A stretch of 64,000 nt of DNA from Mycobacterium sp. DL592. GTDB taxonomy: Bacteria > Actinomycetota > Actinomycetes > Mycobacteriales > Mycobacteriaceae. Within the stretch, counting starts at the first letter, position 1. The number at the start of each line of letters is the position of its first letter. The notes under the pieces were generated by a model, which was not told the DNA's origin, did no database searches, and saw nothing but the letters and a program-made list of their open reading frames with translations. The translations under genes were made by a program, and so were the position numbers. Positions 37,477 through 45,411 of the stretch are shown here, in pieces. Location of the stretch: NCBI RefSeq assembly GCF_011694515.1, contig NZ_CP050192.1, positions 1,555,299 to 1,619,298 on the forward strand, given 5' to 3'.

Positions 37477-38752
37477 ATCAATGTGGGATATCGGCCCTGC
37501 CGTCGAGGAGTCGGCGCTGGTCGAGCGTATTGCCGCCCTCGAGCGGCTCAAGGCGGCGGCCGCCGCCAGGCAGGCTCGTCTGGCAGTCGCTCTGGATACG
37601 GCGCGTCGAAACGCCGAGGAGGCCGCCGGAATTCCGGCCGCACGACGAGGTAAGGGTGTGGCTACCGAGGTGGCGCTGGCGCGGCGGGACTCGCCGGCTC
37701 GTGGTGGCCGGCATCTGGGCTTCGCCAAGGCGCTGGTCAACGAGATGCCCCACACCCTGGCAGCGCTGGAAAGCGGTGTGTTGTCAGAGTGGCGGGCAAC
37801 TCTGATTGTGCGGGAGTCGGCCTGCCTGGCCGTCGAGGACAGAAACCGGCTCGACGAGGAACTGTGCGCTGACCCGACCACGCTGGACGGTGTCGGGGAT
37901 GCGGCACTGACGGCCGCCGCAAGGGCGATCGCTTATCGCCTCGACCCGCACGCAGTGGTGGACCGGGCGGCCAAGGCGGCCGGTGAGCGCACGGTGACGA
38001 TCCGGCCCGCGCCGGACACGATGACGTATCTGACCGCGCTATTGCCGGTGGCTCAGGGTGTGGCCGTGTATGCCGCTCTCAAGCGAGAGGCCGACGTCTG
38101 CTTCGACGGGCGTTCCCGCGGGCAGGTCATGGCCGACACTCTCGTCGAGCGGGTGACCGGGCGGCCTGCGGACGTACCCGTACCGGTATCGGTGAATGTG
38201 GTGATCTCCGACCAGGCACTGCTCGGTGCCGAGTGCGGGTCCGCGGCAATCGTCGGCTACGGCTCGGTGCCTTCGGCCGTTGCGCAGAAGTTGGTCTTGG
38301 ACGCCGTGGCGGACAAGCGGTCGCGCGCCACGCTCCGCCGGTTATATGCCCGGCCCGCGGGAGGGGCGCTGGTCGCGATGGAGTCGCGGTCGAGGTTGTT
38401 TCCCAAGGGGCTGGCCGACCTTATCGAGGTGCGTGACCATCGCTGTCGGATGCCGTACTGCGACGCGCCGATCCGGCACCGCGACCATGCCAAGCCGCAC
38501 CGCCGGGGTGGGCGGACCAGTGCGATCAACGGGCTGGGAACGTGTGCTGGATGCAACTACACCAAGGAAGCCGCAGGTTGGAAGGTCGGCACGGGAATCA
38601 GTGAAAATGGCAGGCACACTGCCGAATTCACCACTCCTACCGGTGCGCACTACCACTCGGTGGCCCCGCCGGTGCCGGGCACACCCAAGACGGAGCCCAC
38701 GGAGGTCGAGGTGTGGCTCAACAATCGGCTGGTTGAGCTGGTTGTCGCCTGA
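37469..38752 (+). CDS. 13E12-repeat family protein (DUF222 + HNH endonuclease)
   Basis: 427 residues from ATG 37469. DUF222 occupies most of the protein (ALVERIAALERLKAAAAARQ onward). The C-terminal HNH nuclease is complete: DHRCRMPYCDAPIRHRDHA, then RRGGRTSAINGLGTCAGCNY with the zinc cysteines and the catalytic His. These multi-copy mycobacterial genes are thought to be mobile or homing-type elements and are DNA-damage inducible. This copy looks intact, sits between the secreted protein and echA genes, and has a LexA-type box at its start. Confidence 0.9.
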   Translation: MCESMWDIGPAVEESALVERIAALERLKAAAAARQARLAVALDTARRNAEEAAGIPAARRGKGVATEVALARRDSPARGGRHLGFAKALVNEMPHTLAALESGVLSEWRATLIVRESACLAVEDRNRLDEELCADPTTLDGVGDAALTAAARAIAYRLDPHAVVDRAAKAAGERTVTIRPAPDTMTYLTALLPVAQGVAVYAALKREADVCFDGRSRGQVMADTLVERVTGRPADVPVPVSVNVVISDQALLGAECGSAAIVGYGSVPSAVAQKLVLDAVADKRSRATLRRLYARPAGGALVAMESRSRLFPKGLADLIEVRDHRCRMPYCDAPIRHRDHAKPHRRGGRTSAINGLGTCAGCNYTKEAAGWKVGTGISENGRHTAEFTTPTGAHYHSVAPPVPGTPKTEPTEVEVWLNNRLVELVVA

Positions 38753-38754
38753 CG

Positions 38755-39501
38755 CTATTTGCGCTGAGCGGCAGCCAGCCGGGCTTTGAACTCGGGGGCC
38801 TCGATCGAGTCGGCCTGCGGTCCGAGCTCGATGTCCTTGGCGGCCGCGTGATGGTCGGTGTCGAGGAATCCGGGAATCGCCGTGGCGCGCATCGACGCCT
38901 TCGTCGCGATCACGACATCGCGCGGCGCCGACGCAGGGCCGGCGGCCAGTTCCAGCGCGGCCGCGACGGGATCATCGGCGATCTCCAGTGCCAACCCGTG
39001 GCGCACCGCGGCCTCGGCGTCGAACCGCATGCCGAACAGCAGCGCGGCGCGCGCCACCTGAGGGCCGACGGCTCGCTGCAGCATCCAGGTGGCCCCGCCA
39101 CCGGGGTGGATGCCGAGCTTCTGGAACCGCGGGTCGAACAGGGCGTGTGGTCCGGCGATGCGGACGTCGGCCGCCAGCGCCAGGTTGAGGCCTGCCCCCA
39201 CGGCGGCGCCGTTCACCGCCGCGATGGTCGGCAGCGTGCACCGGCCGACCGCCATGAAGCCGGCATAGATCCGTTCGAGGCCTTCGCGGGCGGCCGCCCC
39301 GAGAGCCGACAGGTCGGCTCCCGCGCAGAACGCCTTACCTGCCCCGGTGACGACGACGGCGTGGGCCTCGGCTTCGGCGGCCTCGACAGCGGCCCGCAGC
39401 TGCTCGGACATCGCATCGGTGACCGCGTTGCGGCGGTCCGGATCGTTGACGGTGATCAGCGCGACACGGTCGCGCACCTCATAGAGGACCAAATCTGGCA
39501 C
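38755..39501 (-). CDS. echA14: Enoyl-CoA hydratase/isomerase (EchA14-like)
   Basis: 248 residues. Crotonase fold: oxyanion strands [19 protein letters not shown] and [20 protein letters not shown] are intact, and [20 protein letters not shown] holds the position where hydratases carry a catalytic Glu. Here the equivalent stretch is GIHPGGGAT without a clear Glu pair (normally E...E), so hydration may be weak or a different crotonase reaction may occur. In M. tuberculosis echA14 (Rv2486) lies close to the bkd operon, and a role in branched-chain enoyl-CoA metabolism is plausible. The symbol rests on synteny and is tentative. Confidence 0.82.
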   Translation of the reverse strand: MPDLVLYEVRDRVALITVNDPDRRNAVTDAMSEQLRAAVEAAEAEAHAVVVTGAGKAFCAGADLSALGAAAREGLERIYAGFMAVGRCTLPTIAAVNGAAVGAGLNLALAADVRIAGPHALFDPRFQKLGIHPGGGATWMLQRAVGPQVARAALLFGMRFDAEAAVRHGLALEIADDPVAAALELAAGPASAPRDVVIATKASMRATAIPGFLDTDHHAAAKDIELGPQADSIEAPEFKARLAAAQRK

Positions 39502-39534
39502 GGAACTGAGGCTAGCAATGGTGGCCGGCCCAGC

Positions 39535-41577
39535 TCAGCTGCGTGGCGAGATCGCCTCGTCGGCGAGCATCGCCAGCACCGGCCCCACGGTGCGGGCGTA
39601 GCTGACGGTCACGTGGTTGTCGTCGCGGAACACCAGGTCGTTGCCGATGATCACCGGGCAGACGGTGTCGGTGCAGAACAACGACGACAGGTCGGCATAC
39701 CACCCGCCCGCCGAGCGAACCGCCGCCGACTCGGTCGCAATACCGTTGGCGTTGAGGGCTGTTGAACGCGCCGGCGTGCAGTCGCGGGTATCGGCCAGAT
39801 GATCGGACAGGCACACCGGCACGACGGCGTGCGGGTCGGGCACCGGTCCCAGCACCAGCACCCGGCCACCGGTGGCCGTGCGCAGTTCCATGACCAAAGC
39901 CTTGAGGCTGTCCAGCCAGGCCCGGTCGTAGGCGGTGAAACCGAAGTCCGCGCCGTAGCGCCGCGACATGTCGAGCACCACCAGTTTCGGGCGCTCGGCC
40001 TGCAACCGGTCCATCACCTGCGCGCGCCAGGTCTGGCATTCGGTGTACTCGCGGCCCAGGTACGGGCTGCTGATGCCCACGTCCTGCAGCGGACAGGTGA
40101 TCTTGGCCATCGTCTCGAGCCGCCAATGCCGTTGCTGGGCAGCAGGTTCCAACCCCGGTAGCCACATCGCGGCGTGCGAGTCACCGACGAGTGCCACCGT
40201 GGTCTTGCTCGACAGGTCCCCGGATGCGCAGTCCGGGACTCCGTCGTCGCGCCAGGACCGCACACACCCGTTGACGAACACCGCCGGCTTGTCGGTGGCG
40301 GCCTCGGAAAGCGGGGGAGTCAGGTTCGACGGAACGTCGTGGCGCTGCGCGGAGGCGGCCACCGCGGCGGCGATCTTCCCGATCGCATCGGCCAGCGGAT
40401 CGGCTGCGGTGACCCCGCGCGCCTCGGTCAGCGCCGCCGGAGCGGGGTTGCCATGCCCGACCGAGGTCGGCACGAACATCGGCAACAGCAGGGCCGCGCT
40501 GACCGCGACCGCGGTCACCGCGCTGCCGAGCACGAGGCTGCGGCCCGCAGACCGGCGCAGCCGAATCGAGTGCCGCACCGGCCGCTCGACGTAGCGCAAG
40601 GTGAGCACCGCCAGCGCGAACGACGCCGACACCGCCACGATGCGACCGGCGAGCCCCAGCTCATGACCGACCAGCAGCGGCGCGAACACCAGCGCCGGCC
40701 AGTGCCACAGGTACCACGAATACGACAGCCGGCCGAGGTCCCGCAGCCACGGCGAGGCAAGCCAGCGGCCCACGCCGCGCACCGGGGTGCCGCAGCCTGC
40801 GGCGATCACCAGCGCGGTGCCGAGCACCGGAAGCAGCGCCGCGGTGCCCGGATACGGCGTGCGTTCGTCGAACTGCACAGACGCGACGACTACCAGAGCC
40901 AGCCCGGCGAACCCCGCCACCGCCGACGATCCCGGCCCGAGTCGCCGCCACACCCGCACCGACAGCGCGACCAGACCGCCGACGGCCAGTTCCCACGCCC
41001 GCGACGGCAGGGCGAAGAACGCCCACGGCGGCGCGGACGTCGTCCACGTCAGTGCCAGGGCCAACGACGCGCCCGCGACCACCAGCAGGGCCACGACGTA
41101 CGGCGACCGCGACCTGATCCGGCGGCGGCGAATCACCCATGCGGTCGCCAGGATCAGCAGCGGCCACACCAGATAGAACTGCTCTTCCACCCCCAGCGAC
41201 CAGTAGTGCTGGAACGGCGAGGGCAGGTTGTCGGCGAGGTAGTCGGTGCCGTGTATCGCGAATCGGTAATTGCCGACATACAGCGCACTGGCCAGTGCGT
41301 CACCCAACGCCGAGCGGGCCTGCAGCGGAGGTAACAGGGTGGCCGCCGCCACCGCCGTGATCACCAGGACCGTGCCCGCCGCCGGCAACAGCCGCCTGGC
41401 CCGCGCCGCGTAGAACCGGTACAGACTCACCCCGCCGGTGCCCGACACCTCCGCCATCAACAGGCGGGTGATGAGGAACCCGGAGATGACGAAGAAGACG
41501 TCGACGCCGACGAACCCGCCGCCCAGCCCCAGGTGGCCGTGAAAGGCCACCACGGCGACCACCGCGACGGCCCGCAA
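39535..41577 (-). CDS. OafA-type membrane acyltransferase with SGNH domain
   Basis: 680 residues as read from a TTG at 41575-41577. Acyltransferase-3 domain with catalytic His in AVVAFHGHLGLGGGFVGVDV, the ISGFLIT helix, RFYAARARRLLPAAG and YWSLGVEEQFYLVWPLL, then a periplasmic SGNH domain (TVALVGDSHAAMWLPGLEPA; FRDDNHVTVSYA). The natural N-terminus is further upstream: the frame continues as RADFRPDIEG before the TTG but has no ATG/GTG. One more G in the G5 run at 41638-41642 would join it to the ATG at 41655-41657. Second acyltransferase-SGNH protein in the window; it probably modifies surface glycans. Confidence 0.88.
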   Translation of the reverse strand: MRAVAVVAVVAFHGHLGLGGGFVGVDVFFVISGFLITRLLMAEVSGTGGVSLYRFYAARARRLLPAAGTVLVITAVAAATLLPPLQARSALGDALASALYVGNYRFAIHGTDYLADNLPSPFQHYWSLGVEEQFYLVWPLLILATAWVIRRRRIRSRSPYVVALLVVAGASLALALTWTTSAPPWAFFALPSRAWELAVGGLVALSVRVWRRLGPGSSAVAGFAGLALVVVASVQFDERTPYPGTAALLPVLGTALVIAAGCGTPVRGVGRWLASPWLRDLGRLSYSWYLWHWPALVFAPLLVGHELGLAGRIVAVSASFALAVLTLRYVERPVRHSIRLRRSAGRSLVLGSAVTAVAVSAALLLPMFVPTSVGHGNPAPAALTEARGVTAADPLADAIGKIAAAVAASAQRHDVPSNLTPPLSEAATDKPAVFVNGCVRSWRDDGVPDCASGDLSSKTTVALVGDSHAAMWLPGLEPAAQQRHWRLETMAKITCPLQDVGISSPYLGREYTECQTWRAQVMDRLQAERPKLVVLDMSRRYGADFGFTAYDRAWLDSLKALVMELRTATGGRVLVLGPVPDPHAVVPVCLSDHLADTRDCTPARSTALNANGIATESAAVRSAGGWYADLSSLFCTDTVCPVIIGNDLVFRDDNHVTVSYARTVGPVLAMLADEAISPRS

Positions 41578-41780
41578 TCCTTCGATGTCAGGGCGAAAGT
41601 CAGCGCGCGACGTGCGTCGTCGCGTTCTGGTCGTAGTGGGGGACAGGATGGGCTCATTGTTGCCGTCAGCCGCCCGGTGGCCGTGGTGCCACGCCAGGCA
41701 AAAGTCGACGACAGGCGCAGATTTGATTGTTGCGATTCAATTGAGCGGCCCCGCCCCGTGCTCGTCAGAAGGGACGTTTG

Positions 41781-42440
41781 ATGCCCACGATCGTTGCAGA
41801 GCCTTTTCCCCTGAACTTCGATGTGGACAGCACAGCGCTGGTCATCATCGACATGCAACGGGATTTCGTGTTGCCCGGCGGCTTCGGTGAGGCGCTCGGC
41901 AACGACACCTCTCTGCTGCTGGCCGCCGTCGAGCCGATTCAGCGGGTACTCAACCGTGCGCGCGAGATCGGCATGTTCGTCGTCCACACCCGAGAGGGAC
42001 ACCGTCCCGACCTGTCCGACTGTCCCTCGGCGAAACTCCACCGCGGCGGGCAGACCTTCATCGGTGAGCCCGGGCCGATGGGCCGCATCCTGATCCGCGG
42101 CGAGCAGGGCCACGACATCATCGACCAGCTGTACCCGATCGAGGGTGAGCCGGTCATCGACAAACCCGGCAAGGGCACCTTCCACGCCACCGACTTCGGC
42201 CAGATCCTGTCCGATCGCGGCATCAAGACCCTGGTGGTGTGCGGGGTGACCACCGAGGTGTGCGTGCACACCACCGTCCGCGAGGCCAACGATCGCGGCT
42301 ACGAATGTGTGGTGCTGTCCGACGGGGTGGCGTCCTACTTCCCGGTGTTCCAGCGCGTCGCCCTGGACATGATCAAGGCCCAGGGCGGCATCTTCGGCTG
42401 GGTCTCGGACTCCGAGCGTTTCCTGGCCGCGGTGTCCTAG
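41781..42440 (+). CDS. Isochorismatase-fold cysteine hydrolase, biuret-hydrolase-like
   Basis: 219 residues. Asp-Lys-Cys triad: D24 (VIIDMQRDF), K128 (IDKPGKGTF) and C161 (VTTEVCVHTT). The loop HTREGHRPDL and the blocks GPMGRILIRGEQGHDII and REANDRGYECVVLSDG closely resemble biuret hydrolase (BiuH/TrzF), which cleaves biuret to allophanate and ammonia, and less closely RutB-type ureidoacrylate hydrolases. Start ATG 41781 with AGAAGGGA at 41768-41774. First gene of a four-gene operon with FdrA, DUF1116 and carbamate kinase. The upstream gap to the divergent acyltransferase holds ATTG-N8-CAAT at ~41727, a possible operator. Substrate by family resemblance only. Confidence 0.85.
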   Translation: MPTIVAEPFPLNFDVDSTALVIIDMQRDFVLPGGFGEALGNDTSLLLAAVEPIQRVLNRAREIGMFVVHTREGHRPDLSDCPSAKLHRGGQTFIGEPGPMGRILIRGEQGHDIIDQLYPIEGEPVIDKPGKGTFHATDFGQILSDRGIKTLVVCGVTTEVCVHTTVREANDRGYECVVLSDGVASYFPVFQRVALDMIKAQGGIFGWVSDSERFLAAVS

Positions 42441-42445
42441 TCAGC

Positions 42446-44005
42446 ATGACCACGAACTCCCGGTTCTACCCCAACCTCTACAAGGACTCGGTGTCCTTGA
42501 TGACGGTGTCGGCGCAGCTGACGTCGGTACCGGGCATCGAAGCCGCCTCGGTCGCAATGGCCTCGGCCACCAACGTCGACAACCTCGCCCAGGCCGGCCT
42601 GGGCACCTTCGACGTCCGGCCCAACGACCTCGTCGTCGCGGTCTCAGGCACCGAGGACGCCTGCGCAGAAGCGCTGGCCCTGGCCGACTCATTGCTGTCT
42701 GCCGCACCCGGGGGCGGTGACGACACCGTTTCGGCCGCACCGGTCACCAGCATCCAGATGGCCGTCGCCAAGGACCCGGCGCTGAACCTGGCGCTGATCT
42801 CGGTACCCGGCGACTACGCCGCCGCCGAGGCGATGAAGGCGCTGCGGCTGGGCCTGGACGTGATGGTGTTCAGCGACAACGTCAGCCCGGAAGCGGAGCT
42901 GGCCCTCAAGCAATACGCCCGCGAGGTCGACCTGATGGTGATGGGCCCGGACTGCGGCACCTCGATCGTGAATGGCATCCCGCTCGGGTTCGCAAATGTG
43001 GTGCGGCGCGGCCCGATTGGTGTTGTCGGTGCCTCGGGCACGGGCACCCAGGAGGTCACCGTGCGGGTGCACCAGAACGGTTCGGGTATCTCGCAGGCAC
43101 TCGGCACCGGCGGCCACGACCTGGCCGACGCCATCGGCGGCATCTCCATGCTGTACGGCCTGGCCGCCCTCGACGGCGATCCCGGGACGTCGGTGATCGT
43201 GCTGGTCTCCAAACCACCGTCACCCGATGTCGCGGCCACTGTGCTGGCTGCCGCCGAAGCCAGCGACAAACCCGTCGTCGTCATCTTCCTCGGCGCCGAC
43301 CCGGCCTCGATCACCCGCAACGGTGTGTACGGCGCCGCCTATCTCGCGCAAGCCGCCGACATGGCCGTCGAACTGGCGCGCGGGCAGAAGCCGCAGAGCG
43401 GGGAGATCACCATCTCCAACGAGATGCGCCGGGTCCTGGGCGATCTGGCCGGCTCGATGGCGCCCAGCCAACGTTATGTGCGGGGCATCTTCTCCGGCGG
43501 CACCTTCTGCTACGAAGCCCAGTTGGTGCACCGCGCCCGCGGCATCTCCGCCTACTCCAACACCCCGGTCACGGGCAACAGCGCACTCGACGACATCCGG
43601 ATCAGCCTGCAGAACACCATCGTCGACATGGGCGACGACGAATTCACCCAGGGCAGACCGCATCCCATGATCGACCCGTCCCAGAAGGACGCCCGCATCC
43701 GCGACGAGGTGGCCGATCCGACGACGGCGGTCGTGCTGTTCGACGTGGTGCTCGGCTACGGATCCGCCGATGATCCGACCGCTGAACTGATTTCGGTCAT
43801 CGGCACGTCGAAGGCCAAGGCCCGCGCCGAAGGCCGCACCGTCGCGTTCATCGGCTACGTGTGCGGCACCGATCTGGATCCCCAGGACCGTGCAAAGGCC
43901 GTCGCCGGTCTCAAGGCGGCCGGTGTCCTGGTCGCGTCGAGCAATGCCGAGGCGGCCGTCTGGTCGGCGGCGCTGATCGCCGAGCGCGAAGGAGTCACCG
44001 CGTGA
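42446..44005 (+). CDS. fdrA: FdrA-family protein (transcarbamylase subunit, AllF-like)
   Basis: 519 residues from ATG 42446, 5 nt after the hydrolase stop. FdrA proteins are built like succinyl-CoA synthetase alpha: a CoA-binding-like N-terminal region (PNLYKDSVSLMTVSAQLTSV) and ligase halves with GPIGVVGASGTGTQEVTVRV and LVSKPPSPDVAATVLAAAEA. In E. coli, FdrA (AllF) with YlbE (AllG) and YlbF (AllH) forms oxamate carbamoyltransferase, which phosphorolyses oxalurate to oxamate and carbamoyl phosphate. Here an AllG-like partner follows (GTGA overlap), but no AllH (DUF2877) gene is seen. It probably forms the core of a carbamoyl-transfer enzyme for a ureide. Confidence 0.88.
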   Translation: MTTNSRFYPNLYKDSVSLMTVSAQLTSVPGIEAASVAMASATNVDNLAQAGLGTFDVRPNDLVVAVSGTEDACAEALALADSLLSAAPGGGDDTVSAAPVTSIQMAVAKDPALNLALISVPGDYAAAEAMKALRLGLDVMVFSDNVSPEAELALKQYAREVDLMVMGPDCGTSIVNGIPLGFANVVRRGPIGVVGASGTGTQEVTVRVHQNGSGISQALGTGGHDLADAIGGISMLYGLAALDGDPGTSVIVLVSKPPSPDVAATVLAAAEASDKPVVVIFLGADPASITRNGVYGAAYLAQAADMAVELARGQKPQSGEITISNEMRRVLGDLAGSMAPSQRYVRGIFSGGTFCYEAQLVHRARGISAYSNTPVTGNSALDDIRISLQNTIVDMGDDEFTQGRPHPMIDPSQKDARIRDEVADPTTAVVLFDVVLGYGSADDPTAELISVIGTSKAKARAEGRTVAFIGYVCGTDLDPQDRAKAVAGLKAAGVLVASSNAEAAVWSAALIAEREGVTA

Positions 44006-45411
44006 AGAAACTCTTCGACGAAGACATCAAGGTCGTCAACATCGGCCTGCAGGGCTTCGCCAACAACGTCACCGCGGCGGGCGGGCAGGTCACCAATCTC
44101 ACGTGGGCACCCCCGGCGGGAGCCGATGCGGCACTGGGCTGGACGCTGGCCACTCTGGTGGGCGACCCGCGTATCGAGGATGCCAACCGAACGGCTTACG
44201 ACCGCTACCTGGCTGCCCAACCCCGCCTGATCGACCTCGTCCGCGCCAGTGAAGCGATCGCCGGCCTGGGTCCGGGGGAGCGGCGCATTCTGCACTCGGG
44301 TCCGCCGATCGCGTGGCCAGACATGTGCGGACCGCAGCGCGGCGCGATCGCCGGGGCGATCCTCTACGAGGGCTGGGCCGACGATCTCGACGCGGCCGAG
44401 AAGCTCGCCGAAAGTGGTGCGGTGTCACTGGAACCGTGCCACGAGCACAGCGCGGTCGGGCCGATGGCCGGCATCATCAGCCCGTCGATGCCGGTGTGGG
44501 TGGTGGAGAACACCGCCGCCGGAAACCGGGCCTACTGCAACCTCAACGAGGGGCTGGGCAAGGTGCTGCGGTTCGGCGCCAACTCGCCCGAGGTCCTCGA
44601 CCGGTTGCGCTGGCTGGGCAGCGACTTCTTCGACACCATGCAGGTCGCGGTGCGCGGGCTGGTCGACCCGGACCTCAAACCCCTGATGGCACAGGCGCTG
44701 CACATGGGCGACGAACTGCACAACCGCAACGCCGCCGCCTCCGCGCTGCTGTTCAAGCGCCTCACGTTGTCGCTGATGGGCGCTGATCTGCCCTCGGATG
44801 CGGTGCGCCGCGCGTTGGAGTTCGTGGCCGGCAACGACCACTTCTTCCTCAACGTGTCGATGGCGGCCTGCAAGTCGATGACCGACGCCGCGGCCAATGT
44901 GCCGGGCAGCAGCATGGTGACGGTGATGGCACGCAACGGCGTGAACTTCGGCATCAAGCTCAGCGGCACCGGCGACCAGTGGTTCCAGGCACCAGCCAAT
45001 CCTGTTGACGGACTGTACTTCCCGGGCTACACCGTCGACGACGCGGCCGCCGACCTCGGCGACTCGGCAATCACCGAGACCAACGGCCTCGGTGGGTTTG
45101 CGATGGCGGCCTCGCCCGCGATCGTGCAGTTCGTCGGCGGCACCCCTGCGGATGCGACGGCCAACAGCCGCCGCATGCTGGCCATCACACTGGGCGCCAA
45201 CCCCGCATTCACGTTGCCGCCGTTGAACTTCGGCGGCACACCGGCGGGAATCGACGCCCGGCTGGTGGTCGACTCCGGAGTCCTGCCGATCATCAACACC
45301 GGAATCGCCCACCGCCAAGCCGGTGTCGGTCAGATCGGAGCGGGTATCACCACCGCGCCGATGGAATGCTTCAACGACGCACTGGCCGCGCTCGCGGCGG
45401 GACTGGAGTGA
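44002..45411 (+). CDS. DUF1116 (YlbE/AllG-like) protein
   Basis: 469 residues from a GTG overlapping the fdrA stop (GTGA). Starts VKKLFDEDIKVVNIGLQGFA and contains the family blocks TWAPPAGADAALGWTLATLV, GPPIAWPDMCGPQRGAIAGA, EPCHEHSAVGPMAGIISPSM, HMGDELHNRNAAASALLFKR and MARNGVNFGIKLSGTGDQWF. DUF1116 proteins are partners of FdrA; E. coli YlbE/AllG is one subunit of oxamate carbamoyltransferase. Conserved Cys/His in MCGPQ and CHEH may form the active site (inference). The fixed pairing with FdrA and carbamate kinase gives the pathway role: make carbamoyl phosphate. Confidence 0.88.
   Translation: MKKLFDEDIKVVNIGLQGFANNVTAAGGQVTNLTWAPPAGADAALGWTLATLVGDPRIEDANRTAYDRYLAAQPRLIDLVRASEAIAGLGPGERRILHSGPPIAWPDMCGPQRGAIAGAILYEGWADDLDAAEKLAESGAVSLEPCHEHSAVGPMAGIISPSMPVWVVENTAAGNRAYCNLNEGLGKVLRFGANSPEVLDRLRWLGSDFFDTMQVAVRGLVDPDLKPLMAQALHMGDELHNRNAAASALLFKRLTLSLMGADLPSDAVRRALEFVAGNDHFFLNVSMAACKSMTDAAANVPGSSMVTVMARNGVNFGIKLSGTGDQWFQAPANPVDGLYFPGYTVDDAAADLGDSAITETNGLGGFAMAASPAIVQFVGGTPADATANSRRMLAITLGANPAFTLPPLNFGGTPAGIDARLVVDSGVLPIINTGIAHRQAGVGQIGAGITTAPMECFNDALAALAAGLE

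Noticed and set aside
37396..37881. Long N-terminal extension of the secreted protein on the minus strand
   Set aside because: It runs antisense through the 13E12 gene and precedes a proper signal peptide at 37395; the extension has no features of its own.
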